The position numbers and the translations under genes are program-made. From the NCBI GenBank assembly GCA_043812055.1, contig JBDRMN010000005.1:1-32605 (forward strand): a stretch of DNA of 32,605 nt. The letters are read 5' to 3'. This stretch comes from JBDRMN01 sp043812055 (GTDB lineage Bacteria > Patescibacteriota > Gracilibacteria > JAHISY01). Every line of letters starts with the position of its first letter. Position 1 is the stretch's first letter. Below, one piece after another: positions 7,519-14,092 of the stretch. The notes beneath the pieces are model-generated. The model was not told where the DNA came from and made no database searches. It saw only the letters and a list, made by a program, of their open reading frames with translations.

Positions 7519-8406
7519 ATGCCCGAGCTTCCCGAAGTCGAAACCCAAGTTCGTGATTTACAAAAGATTGTCGGGAAACGCATTCTTGAACTTTCGAGCG
7601 ATACGAAAAAAGCGTTTTGGCCTGCTTTTTCCGCCTTCCGTAAAAAAATTCTCGGAAAACACATTCTCGCGGTAAATCGCCGGGCGAAATACGTTGTTTT
7701 CACCCTTGGCTTAACCCCCGAGATATCCCCGATCGGAGTCAAGGACAGGCTTCGGGGGTTAACGAGTGTTAGTAAAACTCAAAAATTGGTCGTGCATTTC
7801 CGCATGACAGGACACTTCCTTTTGGCGAAAAGCGCGAAGGCGCTGGAAAAGACGGTGCGTCATCAATTCAAACTTTCGCATAATACATGGCTGCAATTTT
7901 CGGATATTCGAAAATTCGGTACGCTGGTGCTTTGTGATAATAATTCGTACGAAAAAATTTGTGGAATCACAAAGCTGGGACCCGAACCGTTGGCGCGAGA
8001 ATTTACACTGTCAAAGCTTCGTGAATTGTTGAAGAGCCGCAAGGGAATGCTGAAGGCGCTGCTGCTTGATCAAAGCTTCATCGCGGGAATTGGAAATATT
8101 TACGCAGATGAAATTTGCTTCGGAACGCAGATCCATCCGGCGTCGCGAGTGGAAAAACTGAGCAAACAGGATGTAAAAAATATTTTTCGCGAAATCAAAA
8201 AACAATTGCGTAAAGGAATTAAAAATCGAGGAACGACGATCGGAGAATATGTGGATACGCAAGGAAAGAGGGGAAAAAATCAGTTTTCATTAATGGCCTA
8301 CAAGAGGCACGGGAAGCCGTGTAAGGTGTGTGGGACGAAATTGAGGAAGATGAAGATTCAGCAAAGAACGACGACGTTTTGTGTGAAATGCCAGAAAAAA
8401 CCGTAA
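7519..8406 (+). CDS. mutM: Formamidopyrimidine-DNA glycosylase (Fpg/MutM)
   Basis: Bifunctional glycosylase/AP lyase that removes 8-oxoguanine and formamidopyrimidines. The MPELPEVE N-terminus provides the catalytic Pro2 and Glu3, and Lys57 sits in RRAKYVVF. The helix-two-turn-helix region includes FIAGIGNIYADEICF (187-201). The C-terminal zinc finger uses Cys268, Cys271, Cys288 and Cys291 with the DNA-contacting Arg283. At 295 aa it is longer than usual: about 20 extra residues (about 65-86) lie between FTLG and KTQKLVVHF, where most homologues have a tight turn. The DNA of this insertion is an inverted repeat (7711-7762), so a palindromic element appears to have entered the gene in frame. 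Confidence 0.95.
   Translation: MPELPEVETQVRDLQKIVGKRILELSSDTKKAFWPAFSAFRKKILGKHILAVNRRAKYVVFTLGLTPEISPIGVKDRLRGLTSVSKTQKLVVHFRMTGHFLLAKSAKALEKTVRHQFKLSHNTWLQFSDIRKFGTLVLCDNNSYEKICGITKLGPEPLAREFTLSKLRELLKSRKGMLKALLLDQSFIAGIGNIYADEICFGTQIHPASRVEKLSKQDVKNIFREIKKQLRKGIKNRGTTIGEYVDTQGKRGKNQFSLMAYKRHGKPCKVCGTKLRKMKIQQRTTTFCVKCQKKP
7711..7762. repeat. Inverted repeat inserted in frame within mutM
   Basis: Perfect 11-nt arms, ttaacccccga (7711-7721) and tcgggggttaa (7752-7762), enclose 30 nt. The segment coincides with the extra residues of the encoded glycosylase. Confidence 0.7.
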
Positions 8407-8414
8407 AGACGTAA

Positions 8415-8442
8415 GTAGAGACACAAGATCTTGCGTCTGTAC
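8415..8442. repeat. Imperfect palindrome at the mutM-tatD junction
   Basis: A 28-nt near-palindrome centred on caagatcttg follows 8 bp after the mutM stop codon and ends 18 bp before the tatD start. Its form (gtagagac...gtc-gtac) resembles dispersed intergenic palindromes seen in many bacteria. It could act as a weak terminator or processing hairpin. Confidence 0.5.
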
Positions 8443-8460
8443 AGGGTCGGATCAAAATTT

Positions 8461-9252
8461 ATGCTAATCGACACCCACTGCCATCTCGACTTTCCCCAAT
8501 TCAAAAAAGATTTTGATACGGTGCTGGCGCGGGCGGGTGAGGCGGGAATCGGGAAAATGATTAATCCGGGAGTAGGGATCAAAGAATCACGCCAGGCGGT
8601 GGAATTAGCAAAAAACTACGAAAACATTTTTGCCGCAGTGGGGATTCATCCGCACGAGGCTTCTTCGCTCTTCGAGCTACGCAGCCCAGGGGTAAATTCT
8701 TTGAATGAGGGGGTTTTGGCTGAGCTGGAGGAGTTAGCGGAAGACCCTAAAGTCATTGCGATTGGCGAGATCGGTCTTGATTATTTCCGGATGCGAAATG
8801 AGAAAAGTATTCAGCAAGAAGCGTTCAGGAAACAATTGGAGTTAGCGCAAAAATTAAAGAAACCGGTAATTATTCATTCGCGAGAAGCTGACGAGGACAT
8901 TTTTAAAATTCTAGATGACTTCGAAGTGCAGGGGGTTTTCCACTGTTTCGGTGGAGATTGGGCTTTCGCGCAGCAGGTTCTGGAGCGGGGATTTTTGATT
9001 GGGCTTACAGGAGTGGTTACTTTCCCCAAAGCGGTGAATACTCACGAAGTTGCTGCAAATGTTCCCCTTGAAAAATTACTTGTCGAAACAGACGCTCCTT
9101 TTCTCGCGCCGCAGAAATTCCGGGGACAACGCTGTGAGCCGGCGTTTGTGCGGGAAGTGGGGGAGAGAATTGCGGAACTGAAGGGGGTTTCGCTGGAAGA
9201 GGTTGCGGGGCAAACCACTAAAAATGCTAGGAAACTGTTCGAATTGTTCTAG
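8461..9252 (+). CDS. tatD: TatD-family metal-dependent DNase
   Basis: A TIM-barrel metallohydrolase of the TatD/YcfH family, with 3'-5' exonuclease activity on DNA in characterised members. The metal ligands are visible: His6-x-His8 in LIDTHCHLDF, Glu in IGEIGLDYF, His in VIIHSREAD, His in GVFHCFGG and Asp in VETDAPFLAP. The ATG at 8461 is chosen because it gives the canonical N-terminus MLIDTHCHLD; a TTG 30 bp upstream would add residues coded by the palindrome. The protein is 263 aa, with about ten extra residues after GIHPHEASS. The stop codon lies inside a 9-nt tandem repeat. Confidence 0.93.
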   Translation: MLIDTHCHLDFPQFKKDFDTVLARAGEAGIGKMINPGVGIKESRQAVELAKNYENIFAAVGIHPHEASSLFELRSPGVNSLNEGVLAELEELAEDPKVIAIGEIGLDYFRMRNEKSIQQEAFRKQLELAQKLKKPVIIHSREADEDIFKILDDFEVQGVFHCFGGDWAFAQQVLERGFLIGLTGVVTFPKAVNTHEVAANVPLEKLLVETDAPFLAPQKFRGQRCEPAFVREVGERIAELKGVSLEEVAGQTTKNARKLFELF

Positions 9253-9290
9253 ATGTTCTAACTGTTCGAATGGGCTACTTCTCCCATTCG
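9243..9290. repeat. Nonameric tandem repeat and hairpin at the tatD 3' end
   Basis: GTTC-type units recur every 9 nt across the tatD stop codon (gttcgaatt, gttctagat, gttctaact). They run into an 8-bp hairpin at 9267-9290 (arms cgaatggg/cccattcg, 8-nt loop), which could end both convergent transcripts, although no T-tract follows. Confidence 0.5.
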
Positions 9291-9327
9291 CTGGTTTCGA
9301 TAACCTGCCAAAACAACAATTAGAACA

Positions 9328-9368
9328 CCCCGCGTAGCGGGGGATAGAACAATCCCGCGTATGCGGGA
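9328..9368. repeat. Pair of small GC hairpins in the tatD/TPM convergent gap
   Basis: ccccgc-gta-gcgggg (9328-9342) and tcccgc-gtat-gcggga (9353-9368) lie 10 bp apart and are near copies of each other. AT-rich gaacaat-like repeats flank them on both sides. Confidence 0.6.
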
Positions 9369-9388
9369 GATTGAACAATTTGAACACT

Positions 9389-10261
9389 CTACCACGACCC
9401 TCCGGCTCCACCACCGCTGAATCCTCCGCCACCAAATCCACCAAAACCACCGCGACCAAAACCACCCCGGCCACCACCAGCCCACCAGGCGACATGACCC
9501 CCACGAGAGGCGGCTTTTTGATAGTTGCGGGAAACGATCCAATCAAAGAAAAGTCCGAATAAACCCAGGCCAACTACCGCGGCAGCGATTCCCCAAAGCG
9601 CGAAACTTAACAGCAGCCCACCTGCGGCTCCACCAGCTCCACCGACGATGGCCCCGGGCCAGATTCTTTTGCTGCGGCCGAGGATGGCCCCGAGCCAGGG
9701 GAGAAGCAAAAAAACCGCGAAAAAGATTATTTTAGGAATATCAACATTGGTCTCGCTACCGTTACCCATCCGCGAATCCGTGAAACTTTCTCTGGCAATT
9801 GCGGCGAAGATCCCAGCCACTCCATTTATAACCCCTGTATCAAAATCTCCGTTTTTGAAATGCGGAGCAATTATGAAGTCAACGACATCTTTTGCCTCGA
9901 GGTCGGTTAACGCCCCTTCAAGCTGGCTGCCCGTCGCGATATGCATCTCCCGATCATCTTTCGCGATTACGAGGATCGCACCGTTGTCCACATTATCTTT
10001 GCCCACTCCCCATTCATTACCGAGCTCCGTCGCGTACTCCCAAATCGGCATTTCCCCAGTCGAATCAATGAGAATGATCGCGATTTCCGTACCCGTTTCC
10101 GTTTCGTAACTCTTGAGCTGGGTGTTCAGAGTGTCAACAGTTTCTTGCGAAAGCGTGTTGGTGTAATCATTGACGAAGTTTTGATACTTAGGAAAGTCAA
10201 CTGCAAAAGAAATCTCGCAACATATCAGAAGCGCGATAAATGCAAAAAAGATTTTTCTCAC
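9389..10261 (-). CDS. TPM-domain membrane protein (YgcG-type)
   Basis: A signal peptide (MRKIFFAFIALLICCEISFA) leads into a TPM domain (about residues 25-160), with VNDYTNTLSQETVDTLNTQL, GTEIAIILIDSTG, WGVGKDNVDNGAILVIAKDDREMHIATG and LEAKDVVDFIIAPHF. One or two hydrophobic segments follow (about 180-235), then a Gly-rich tail ending FSGGGAGGSW, the usual finish of this family. TPM proteins have been linked to photosystem II repair or to acid phosphatase activity in plants; bacterial roles are poorly defined. The partner lemA lies 53 bp upstream on the same strand, a pairing seen widely in bacteria and compatible with a membrane complex. The start is GTG at 10261. Confidence 0.9.
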   Translation of the reverse strand: MRKIFFAFIALLICCEISFAVDFPKYQNFVNDYTNTLSQETVDTLNTQLKSYETETGTEIAIILIDSTGEMPIWEYATELGNEWGVGKDNVDNGAILVIAKDDREMHIATGSQLEGALTDLEAKDVVDFIIAPHFKNGDFDTGVINGVAGIFAAIARESFTDSRMGNGSETNVDIPKIIFFAVFLLLPWLGAILGRSKRIWPGAIVGGAGGAAGGLLLSFALWGIAAAVVGLGLFGLFFDWIVSRNYQKAASRGGHVAWWAGGGRGGFGRGGFGGFGGGGFSGGGAGGSW

Positions 10262-10283
10262 GGAATTAATTTCAATTAAAGTC

Positions 10284-10318
10284 CTGTTCCCTGTTCCCTG
10301 GAACCTAGAACCTGTTAT
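10284..10318. repeat. Heptameric tandem repeat at the lemA stop codon
   Basis: Five exact-length units: ctgttcc, ctgttcc, ctggaac, ctagaac, ctgttat. The lemA stop (TAA, 10315-10317) lies in the last unit. Confidence 0.65.
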
Positions 10319-10896
10319 TGGTTCTCTCCAAAGTCCACCACCGGCGTCACATCACTCCCTTCTGCTGATTCAAAAAGCTCGCGCTCCCTGTCGAAACTAA
10401 AGGCGCTGGCGATGACATTTTTCGGGAAAAGCCGGGTCGCTTTGTTGTAAGCAGTTGCTTCGTCATTGAACTCATTCCGAGCGAAGGCAATTCGATTTTC
10501 CGTTCCCTCCAGTTCTGTAATCAGATCGCGGTAAGCCTGCGCGGATTTGATGTCGGGGTAAGCCTCCACGGTTACGAGCAGGCGACTGAGCGCGCCTTCG
10601 AAGTTATTGGCCGCGGCAACTTTTTCGTTCACCGTTCCCGCGCGGGACCAGGCACTGCGGGCTTCCACTACTCCTTGAAGCGTGGATTGTTCAAAATCCG
10701 CGACACCCTGGACGGTATTCACGACATTCGGGATCAGGTCGAAGCGGCGCTGGTACTGAGTCTCAATTTTGGCGAAAGCATTATCGGTGTTCTCATCGAG
10801 GGTAACGAGCGAGTTGTAGCTCGAGATTGTCCAGCCGGCGAGCAAGACAATTACTATTCCGGTGATGAGGAGGGGGGAGAAGCGAAATCTAGCCAT
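10315..10896 (-). CDS. lemA: LemA family protein
   Basis: A 193-aa protein with an N-terminal transmembrane helix (about residues 8-26) followed by the four-helix LemA domain. Family motifs are SYNSLVTLDENTDNAFAKIETQYQRRFDLIPNVVNTV, EARSAW, LSRLLVTVEAYPDIKS, ELEGTENRIAFARNEFNDEATAYN and FPKNVIA. It probably lies at the membrane with most of the protein outside the cytoplasm. Its biochemical role is unknown; the neighbouring TPM gene suggests a joint envelope function. An extended -10 motif lies 24 bp upstream. Start ATG at 10896. Confidence 0.95.
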   Translation of the reverse strand: MARFRFSPLLITGIVIVLLAGWTISSYNSLVTLDENTDNAFAKIETQYQRRFDLIPNVVNTVQGVADFEQSTLQGVVEARSAWSRAGTVNEKVAAANNFEGALSRLLVTVEAYPDIKSAQAYRDLITELEGTENRIAFARNEFNDEATAYNKATRLFPKNVIASAFSFDRERELFESAEGSDVTPVVDFGENQ

Positions 10897-10920
10897 TGTA
10901 AAAAAGTTAAATGATGCGGA

Positions 10921-10929
10921 ATTTTAGCA
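10921..10929 (-). promoter_or_regulatory. Extended -10 promoter element for the lemA-TPM operon
   Basis: TGCTAAAAT on the minus strand, 24 bp before the lemA ATG. A weak -35 (CTTGTC-like) lies about 16 bp further upstream. Confidence 0.45.
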
Positions 10930-10978
10930 CTTTTACTGTGCCGACAAGCTTTAAAGAATAAATTTTTTACTCATAAAG

Positions 10979-11006
10979 TTGACAAAATGAGTGTTTTTGG
11001 GAAAAT
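10979..11006 (+). promoter_or_regulatory. Promoter of the 72-aa ORF
   Basis: A perfect -35 TTGACA (10979-10984), 16 bp spacing and GAAAAT (11001-11006) as -10. The same layout precedes the next small ORF. Confidence 0.55.
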
Positions 11007-11036
11007 AACCACCTTTTCTAATTAACCAAAAATCTT

Positions 11037-11255
11037 ATGCCTCCAGAAATCCATAAAAGCTTCGCTGAGCTGCTTGAAGCTCAGAAACCAGAGGCCGTTG
11101 TCACCATTGTAGTTGGTCAGCTCAAGAACTTAGGTGCTGTAGCAGCGGAACTGTCTGATGGAACTCGAGCCACCTTAGAATCTAAAGAAGAAATTGCAGA
11201 GCTGGTGGATTGGCTTAGAAAAGAGCTGGAAAAAGCTTCAAGTGTAGAAGAATAG
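11037..11255 (+). CDS. Small hypothetical protein, 72 aa, cassette-like unit 1
   Basis: An acidic, helix-rich 72-aa ORF (MPPEIHKSFAELLEAQK...) with no recognised domain. It has a good promoter, an ATG start and sensible codon use, and it ends directly before copy A of the xer 3'-end repeat, 2 bp after its stop. The next small protein shows faint similarity (KSFAELLEAQK against KSFGALSDRQK, and a D-G-T segment in both), which may be chance. A free-standing cytoplasmic protein is likely. The function is unknown. Confidence 0.55.
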   Translation: MPPEIHKSFAELLEAQKPEAVVTIVVGQLKNLGAVAAELSDGTRATLESKEEIAELVDWLRKELEKASSVEE

Positions 11256-11257
11256 GG

Positions 11258-11283
11258 TTAGCGGTGAAACTTCTCGTGGGCCT
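11258..11283. repeat. xer 3'-end repeat, copy A
   Basis: Matches the last ~25 bp of the xer gene with 4 mismatches (core cggtgaaacttctc). Read on the minus strand it still encodes HEKFHR followed by a stop. Two of the differences are synonymous, one changes Ile to Ala, and the stop is TAA where xer has TAG. Confidence 0.75.
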
Positions 11284-11293
11284 TAAAAAGTAA

Positions 11294-11322
11294 TTTGACA
11301 AAGAGAGAAAGTTTGTGGAAAA
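11294..11322 (+). promoter_or_regulatory. Promoter of the 77-aa ORF
   Basis: -35 TTGACA (11294-11299), 17 bp spacing and -10 GAAAAT (11317-11322). It resembles the promoter of the previous small ORF base for base at many positions, including the downstream C-rich then T-rich stretch. Confidence 0.55.
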
Positions 11323-11354
11323 TTCGCCCTCTTTTTTACTCCATCCATATTTTT

Positions 11355-11588
11355 ATGTCTGAAAAAAGTAAAAGCTTTGGCGCACTAAGTGATCGGCAGA
11401 AGGATATAGTAGCCGGACTGTTTCTAGGTGGCTCCTCAGATAGCTCCTTTTTTAACTCCCTACTTACTAATCGTGGATTAATAGAGCTGGAAGAAGATGG
11501 GACAACAGTCGTTTTGCGAGCGAGAGATGTTAAGGCAGTGTTGGCCCGAAGGAAAAAAATAGAAGGCGCTGTAGAGATGGAGAAGTAA
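11355..11588 (+). CDS. Small hypothetical protein, 77 aa, cassette-like unit 2
   Basis: A 77-aa ORF starting MSEKSKSFGALSDRQK and ending in a charged helix (VLARRKKIEGAVEMEK). No domain is recognised. The ATG at 11355 is preferred to the in-frame TTG at 11295, because that TTG overlaps the -35 box. The stop at 11586-11588 is followed 2 bp later by copy B of the xer 3'-end repeat. Promoter, ORF and repeat thus form a compact unit of about 330 bp, parallel to the one before it. Confidence 0.55.
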   Translation: MSEKSKSFGALSDRQKDIVAGLFLGGSSDSSFFNSLLTNRGLIELEEDGTTVVLRARDVKAVLARRKKIEGAVEMEK

Positions 11589-11590
11589 GC

Positions 11591-11620
11591 TTACCGGTGA
11601 AACTTCTCATGGATCTCCCT
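11591..11620. repeat. xer 3'-end repeat, copy B
   Basis: 29 bp (11592-11620) are identical to the xer gene end at 11836-11864. On the minus strand it encodes REIHEKFHR and a TAA stop in the same frame as xer. Confidence 0.85.
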
Positions 11621-11624
11621 TGAT

Positions 11625-11812
11625 GGTTCGAAGTTGTACTTCGAATCAAAATGCACTTAATCCGTTTGGTGGCAGCGCAGTGCAAACATGGTTCGCAGTG
11701 TCCCGGGCGGGACAACTATGAACCAGCGCAGTTCTGGATTCCCCCGTCAAGCGGGGGAATTATGTCTGGGCCCCGGCCCCCAAGGGCCCCCTTCGGGGCT
11801 CGCGGGCCGGGG
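11625..11812. repeat. Hairpin cluster between xer repeat copies B and C
   Basis: About 240 bp hold no credible gene but four hairpins: 11627-11645 (8-bp stem, loop tgt, extendable to 11625-11647), 11699-11714 (7-bp arms, 2-nt centre), 11738-11760 (arms attcccccg/cgggggaat, loop tcaag) and 11771-11812 (arms ccccggccc/gggccgggg with inner pairing). The third, with its flanks ttctgg and gtgaca, resembles dispersed palindromes known from many bacterial genomes. Confidence 0.6.
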
Positions 11813-11834
11813 TGACAATATTTTTTTTATCTTT

Positions 11835-12752
11835 CTACCGGTGAAACTTCTCATGGATCTCCCTGAGGCGCTTATTTGTCACGTGTGTGTAAATTTGCGT
11901 CGTAGTGATGCTGGCATGGCCGAGCATTTCCTGGACACTGCGGAGATCGGCGCCGTGATCAAGTAGAGTTGTCGCGAAGGAGTGGCGCAGCGTGTGCGGA
12001 GTGACCTTTTTCACGATGCCCGCCCGGATCGCGTACTTCCGCACAAGATTGGCGATGCTCCAGGGTGTGAGTCGCTTCACATCTTTACCACCCACAATCT
12101 CATCTGCTTTTTTGGATCTGGGCCCATGCGAAAGAAAAACCGCAGGCAGATTATCCGTTCTCCGGTTCAGATATTTCCCGATTTTTTCCGCGGCGACAGG
12201 AGTGAGGAAAACAATCCGGGTCTTACGGCCCTTCCCCGTGACCGCAAACTCCCGACGCTTCAGATCAACCTGGTTTCTATTTAGTGAACAAAGTTCGCTT
12301 ACCCGTAAACCCGTCGAATAAAGTGTTTCCAGGATGGCAGCATCACGGATGTCCCGGATACTTTTCTCCGGAACCGCATCGAAGAGGCGTTTCAGTTCTT
12401 CCGGGGCGAGAAATTCCACGATGCGCTTTTCGCTCTTGGGCACATCGATTTTTTCTGCGGCAAGGCAGTCCACATCCCTTCTCGCGAGGAATTTGAAAAG
12501 CGCCCGCAAAGCGATCGCGTGATAGCCACGCGTCTGGACACTCAACCTTTTGCCTTTCGATTTCAAATCATTCAAGTGCAACATGAAACGCTGGACATCC
12601 GGAAAGCGAATTGAGCCAATATCTCGATCCGCTCCGAAAAAATCTTCCGCCCGCTTGAGATAGTGGGTGTAATTGATCGCGGTCTTCTCGGATTGGTTTT
12701 TTTCAATCCGCACAGCGGTGAGAAAGTCGTCAATGGCAGGGGAGAGCTGCAC
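11835..12752 (-). CDS. xerC: Xer-type tyrosine recombinase
   Basis: A 305-aa tyrosine recombinase. It has an N-terminal SAM-like DNA-binding domain (1-95) and a catalytic domain with all key residues: Arg150 (STGLRVSEL), Lys174 (TGKGRKTR), His253 and Arg256 (HTLRHSFAT), His279 (LGHASITTTQIYTHV) and the nucleophile Tyr288. The C-terminus LREIHEKFHR is typical of XerC/XerD/XerA. It is the only Xer protein here, so it may be the housekeeping dimer-resolution enzyme; whether it is closer to XerC, XerD or XerA cannot be decided by eye. GTG start at 12752, exactly 6 nt after a TAAAAT box. Its last 29 bp recur at 11592 and, diverged, at 11258. Confidence 0.93.
   Translation of the reverse strand: MQLSPAIDDFLTAVRIEKNQSEKTAINYTHYLKRAEDFFGADRDIGSIRFPDVQRFMLHLNDLKSKGKRLSVQTRGYHAIALRALFKFLARRDVDCLAAEKIDVPKSEKRIVEFLAPEELKRLFDAVPEKSIRDIRDAAILETLYSTGLRVSELCSLNRNQVDLKRREFAVTGKGRKTRIVFLTPVAAEKIGKYLNRRTDNLPAVFLSHGPRSKKADEIVGGKDVKRLTPWSIANLVRKYAIRAGIVKKVTPHTLRHSFATTLLDHGADLRSVQEMLGHASITTTQIYTHVTNKRLREIHEKFHR
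11836..11864. repeat. xer 3'-end repeat, copy C (within xer)
   Basis: The in-gene copy of the repeat. It covers the last codons of the recombinase (R-E-I-H-E-K-F-H-R) and part of the TAG stop. Confidence 0.85.
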
Positions 12753-12758
12753 GATTTT

Positions 12759-12767
12759 ATTTTAGCA
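12759..12767 (-). promoter_or_regulatory. Extended -10 box for a leaderless xer mRNA
   Basis: TGCTAAAAT on the minus strand; TAAAAT ends 6 nt before the GTG start. The -35 region falls inside the neighbouring 40-bp inverted repeat. Confidence 0.55.
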
Positions 12768-12775
12768 AGAAAATC

Positions 12776-12815
12776 ATACTACAAAATTGCGTAAGTTTGC
12801 GCTATTTTGTAGTAT
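12776..12815. promoter_or_regulatory. 40-bp inverted repeat overlapping the xer promoter
   Basis: Perfect 12-nt arms (atactacaaaat, attttgtagtat) flank 16 nt. The arm nearer xer covers its -35 region. The unit also contains a plus-strand TTGCGT (12787-12792), 17-bp spacer and TAGTAT (12810-12815). It could be an operator, a recombinase binding site or a small palindromic element. Confidence 0.45.
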
Positions 12816-12859
12816 GCCATTGTATTTAGTTACAAGCTTTATAGTCTTATTCTCAACCG

Positions 12860-12912
12860 GAGCAATCTACAAGATTGCTCGGAAACATTACGAAACGGAG
12901 CACAGCTCCGTT
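12860..12912. repeat. Twin mini-hairpins, both with loop aca, downstream of trpS
   Basis: gagcaatct-aca-agattgctc (12860-12880) and aacggagc-aca-gctccgtt (12894-12912) lie 13 bp apart. They follow the trpS stop in its transcription direction and may serve as 3' processing or termination structures, though no T-tract is adjacent. Confidence 0.6.
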
Positions 12913-12935
12913 CCGGCTCTTTTGACTCACACTTC

Positions 12936-13901
12936 TTACGCCAACCCAACCTTTTTCCTGACTTCTGCCAAAGTTTTCAGCGCTTCTTTCCTCGCTTGCT
13001 CGCTACCCGCCTTCAAAACCTTTTCCACCTCATCCGGATTCTGTACAAGCTCGGCAAACTTCTTTCGCGCCGGATCGAATTTTGTGTGAATTTTTTCCAG
13101 CAGAAGTTTTTTCGCATCACCGTAACCCAGCTCCCCGTTGCGATATTTTTCCGCGAGATCGTGCGCCTCGTCTTCATTCGCGAGCAATTTGTAAAGCGCG
13201 TAAACGTTGCACTTCGTATAGTCGAGCGGCTCACCTTTCGGAGTTGAATCCGTTACGATTCCCATCACCTGTCGCTTCAATTCACCATCTTCGGCGAAGA
13301 GCTCAATCGTATTGCCGTAGCTTTTGCTCATTTTTTCGCCGTCCGTTCCGAGAACGGTAGCTACCTCTTTTGAAATTTCCGGCTCGGGCAGCTTCAGTAT
13401 TTCCCCGTAAGTAGTGTTGAATTTCACCGCGAGATCGCGAGTGATTTCGAGGTGCTGTTTCTGGTCCTTACCGATGGGCACTTTGTCCGCCTGCATGATG
13501 AGGATGTCGGCAGCCTGCAGCACGGGGTAATTGAAAAGTCCCACGTTCGCTTCCAGGCCCTTGGCGGTTTTGTCTTTGAAGCTCACGGCGCGTTCGAGCA
13601 GGCCCACCGGAGCCAGACAACTGAGAATCCAACTGAGCTCGAGAATTTCGGGAATATCGGACTGGCGGTAGAGAATTGTTTTCTTGCCCGTTAGCCCCAG
13701 GGCGATGTAAGCGGCGGCTACCTCGAAACTGTTTTTTTTCAGCTCTTCCGCATTCCGTGTGCTGGTTAGGGCATGCAGATCGGCAACGAAGATAAAGAGT
13801 TCCGCACCCCCCTCCTGCTTTCGCAAAAACTGCTCGATCGCACCGAAATAGTTGCCGAGGTGTAGGCTTCCGCTAGGCTGGATTCCGGAAAGTATTTTCA
13901 T
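12936..13901 (-). CDS. trpS: Tryptophanyl-tRNA synthetase
   Basis: Class Ic synthetase that charges tRNA-Trp. The HIGH-type signature is GIQPSGSLHLGNYFGAI near the N-terminus and the second signature is KMSKSYGNTI; the Trp-binding segment includes NYPVLQAADILIMQADKVPIGKDQKQHLEITRDLA. The 321-aa length is normal. It lies downstream of the CCA-adding enzyme on the same strand with a 191-bp gap filled by AT-rich repeats. Start ATG at 13901 gives the usual MKILSGIQPSG. Confidence 0.97.
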   Translation of the reverse strand: MKILSGIQPSGSLHLGNYFGAIEQFLRKQEGGAELFIFVADLHALTSTRNAEELKKNSFEVAAAYIALGLTGKKTILYRQSDIPEILELSWILSCLAPVGLLERAVSFKDKTAKGLEANVGLFNYPVLQAADILIMQADKVPIGKDQKQHLEITRDLAVKFNTTYGEILKLPEPEISKEVATVLGTDGEKMSKSYGNTIELFAEDGELKRQVMGIVTDSTPKGEPLDYTKCNVYALYKLLANEDEAHDLAEKYRNGELGYGDAKKLLLEKIHTKFDPARKKFAELVQNPDEVEKVLKAGSEQARKEALKTLAEVRKKVGLA

Positions 13902-13938
13902 TGGTGGGATTGTTAGGAGAGGGCTACAGATTGAGTAA

Positions 13939-14082
13939 TTTTAAGTTTCGAATTTTAAGTTTTAAAACCCCGAGGGGACCCCTTCGGGGCAAGATCGAAT
14001 GACTAAATTTTTTAAGTTTAAAACATTCAAAATTAAGAAATTTAAAATTGTTTTAAAATTTAAAACTTGAAATTCATAATTC
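13939..14082. repeat. AT-rich heptameric repeats around a GC hairpin
   Basis: Left tract: ttttaag, tttcgaa, ttttaag, ttttaaa (13939-13966). Centre: a hairpin with arms ccccga/tcgggg (13968-13989). Right tract: about ten looser 7-nt units up to 14082, partly an inverted copy of the left one. This fills the cca-trpS gap; no gene is seen. Confidence 0.5.
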
Positions 14083-14092
14083 GTCCGCAAGT

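Noticed and set aside
9525..10109. 194-codon plus-strand ORF
   Set aside because: Antisense shadow of the clear TPM-domain gene.
11258..11620. Integron attC sites
   Set aside because: The repeats lack the paired R and L boxes and a foldable bottom strand; the recombinase lacks the integron-specific extra helix and points toward the array.
11625..11647. tRNA T-arm-like sequence (ggttcgaa...ttcgaatc)
   Set aside because: It is a simple hairpin; no acceptor, D or anticodon arms can be drawn around it.
12776..12815. dif site for the Xer recombinase
   Set aside because: Arms of 12 bp with a 16-bp centre do not match the 11-6-11 layout, and no convincing dif was found elsewhere in the window.
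12814..13089. Hydrophobic plus-strand ORF starting M-P-L-Y-L-V-T
   Set aside because: A promoter-like pair precedes it, but it runs through two hairpins and then antisense into trpS, which is certain. Its composition after residue 35 is that of a shadow frame.
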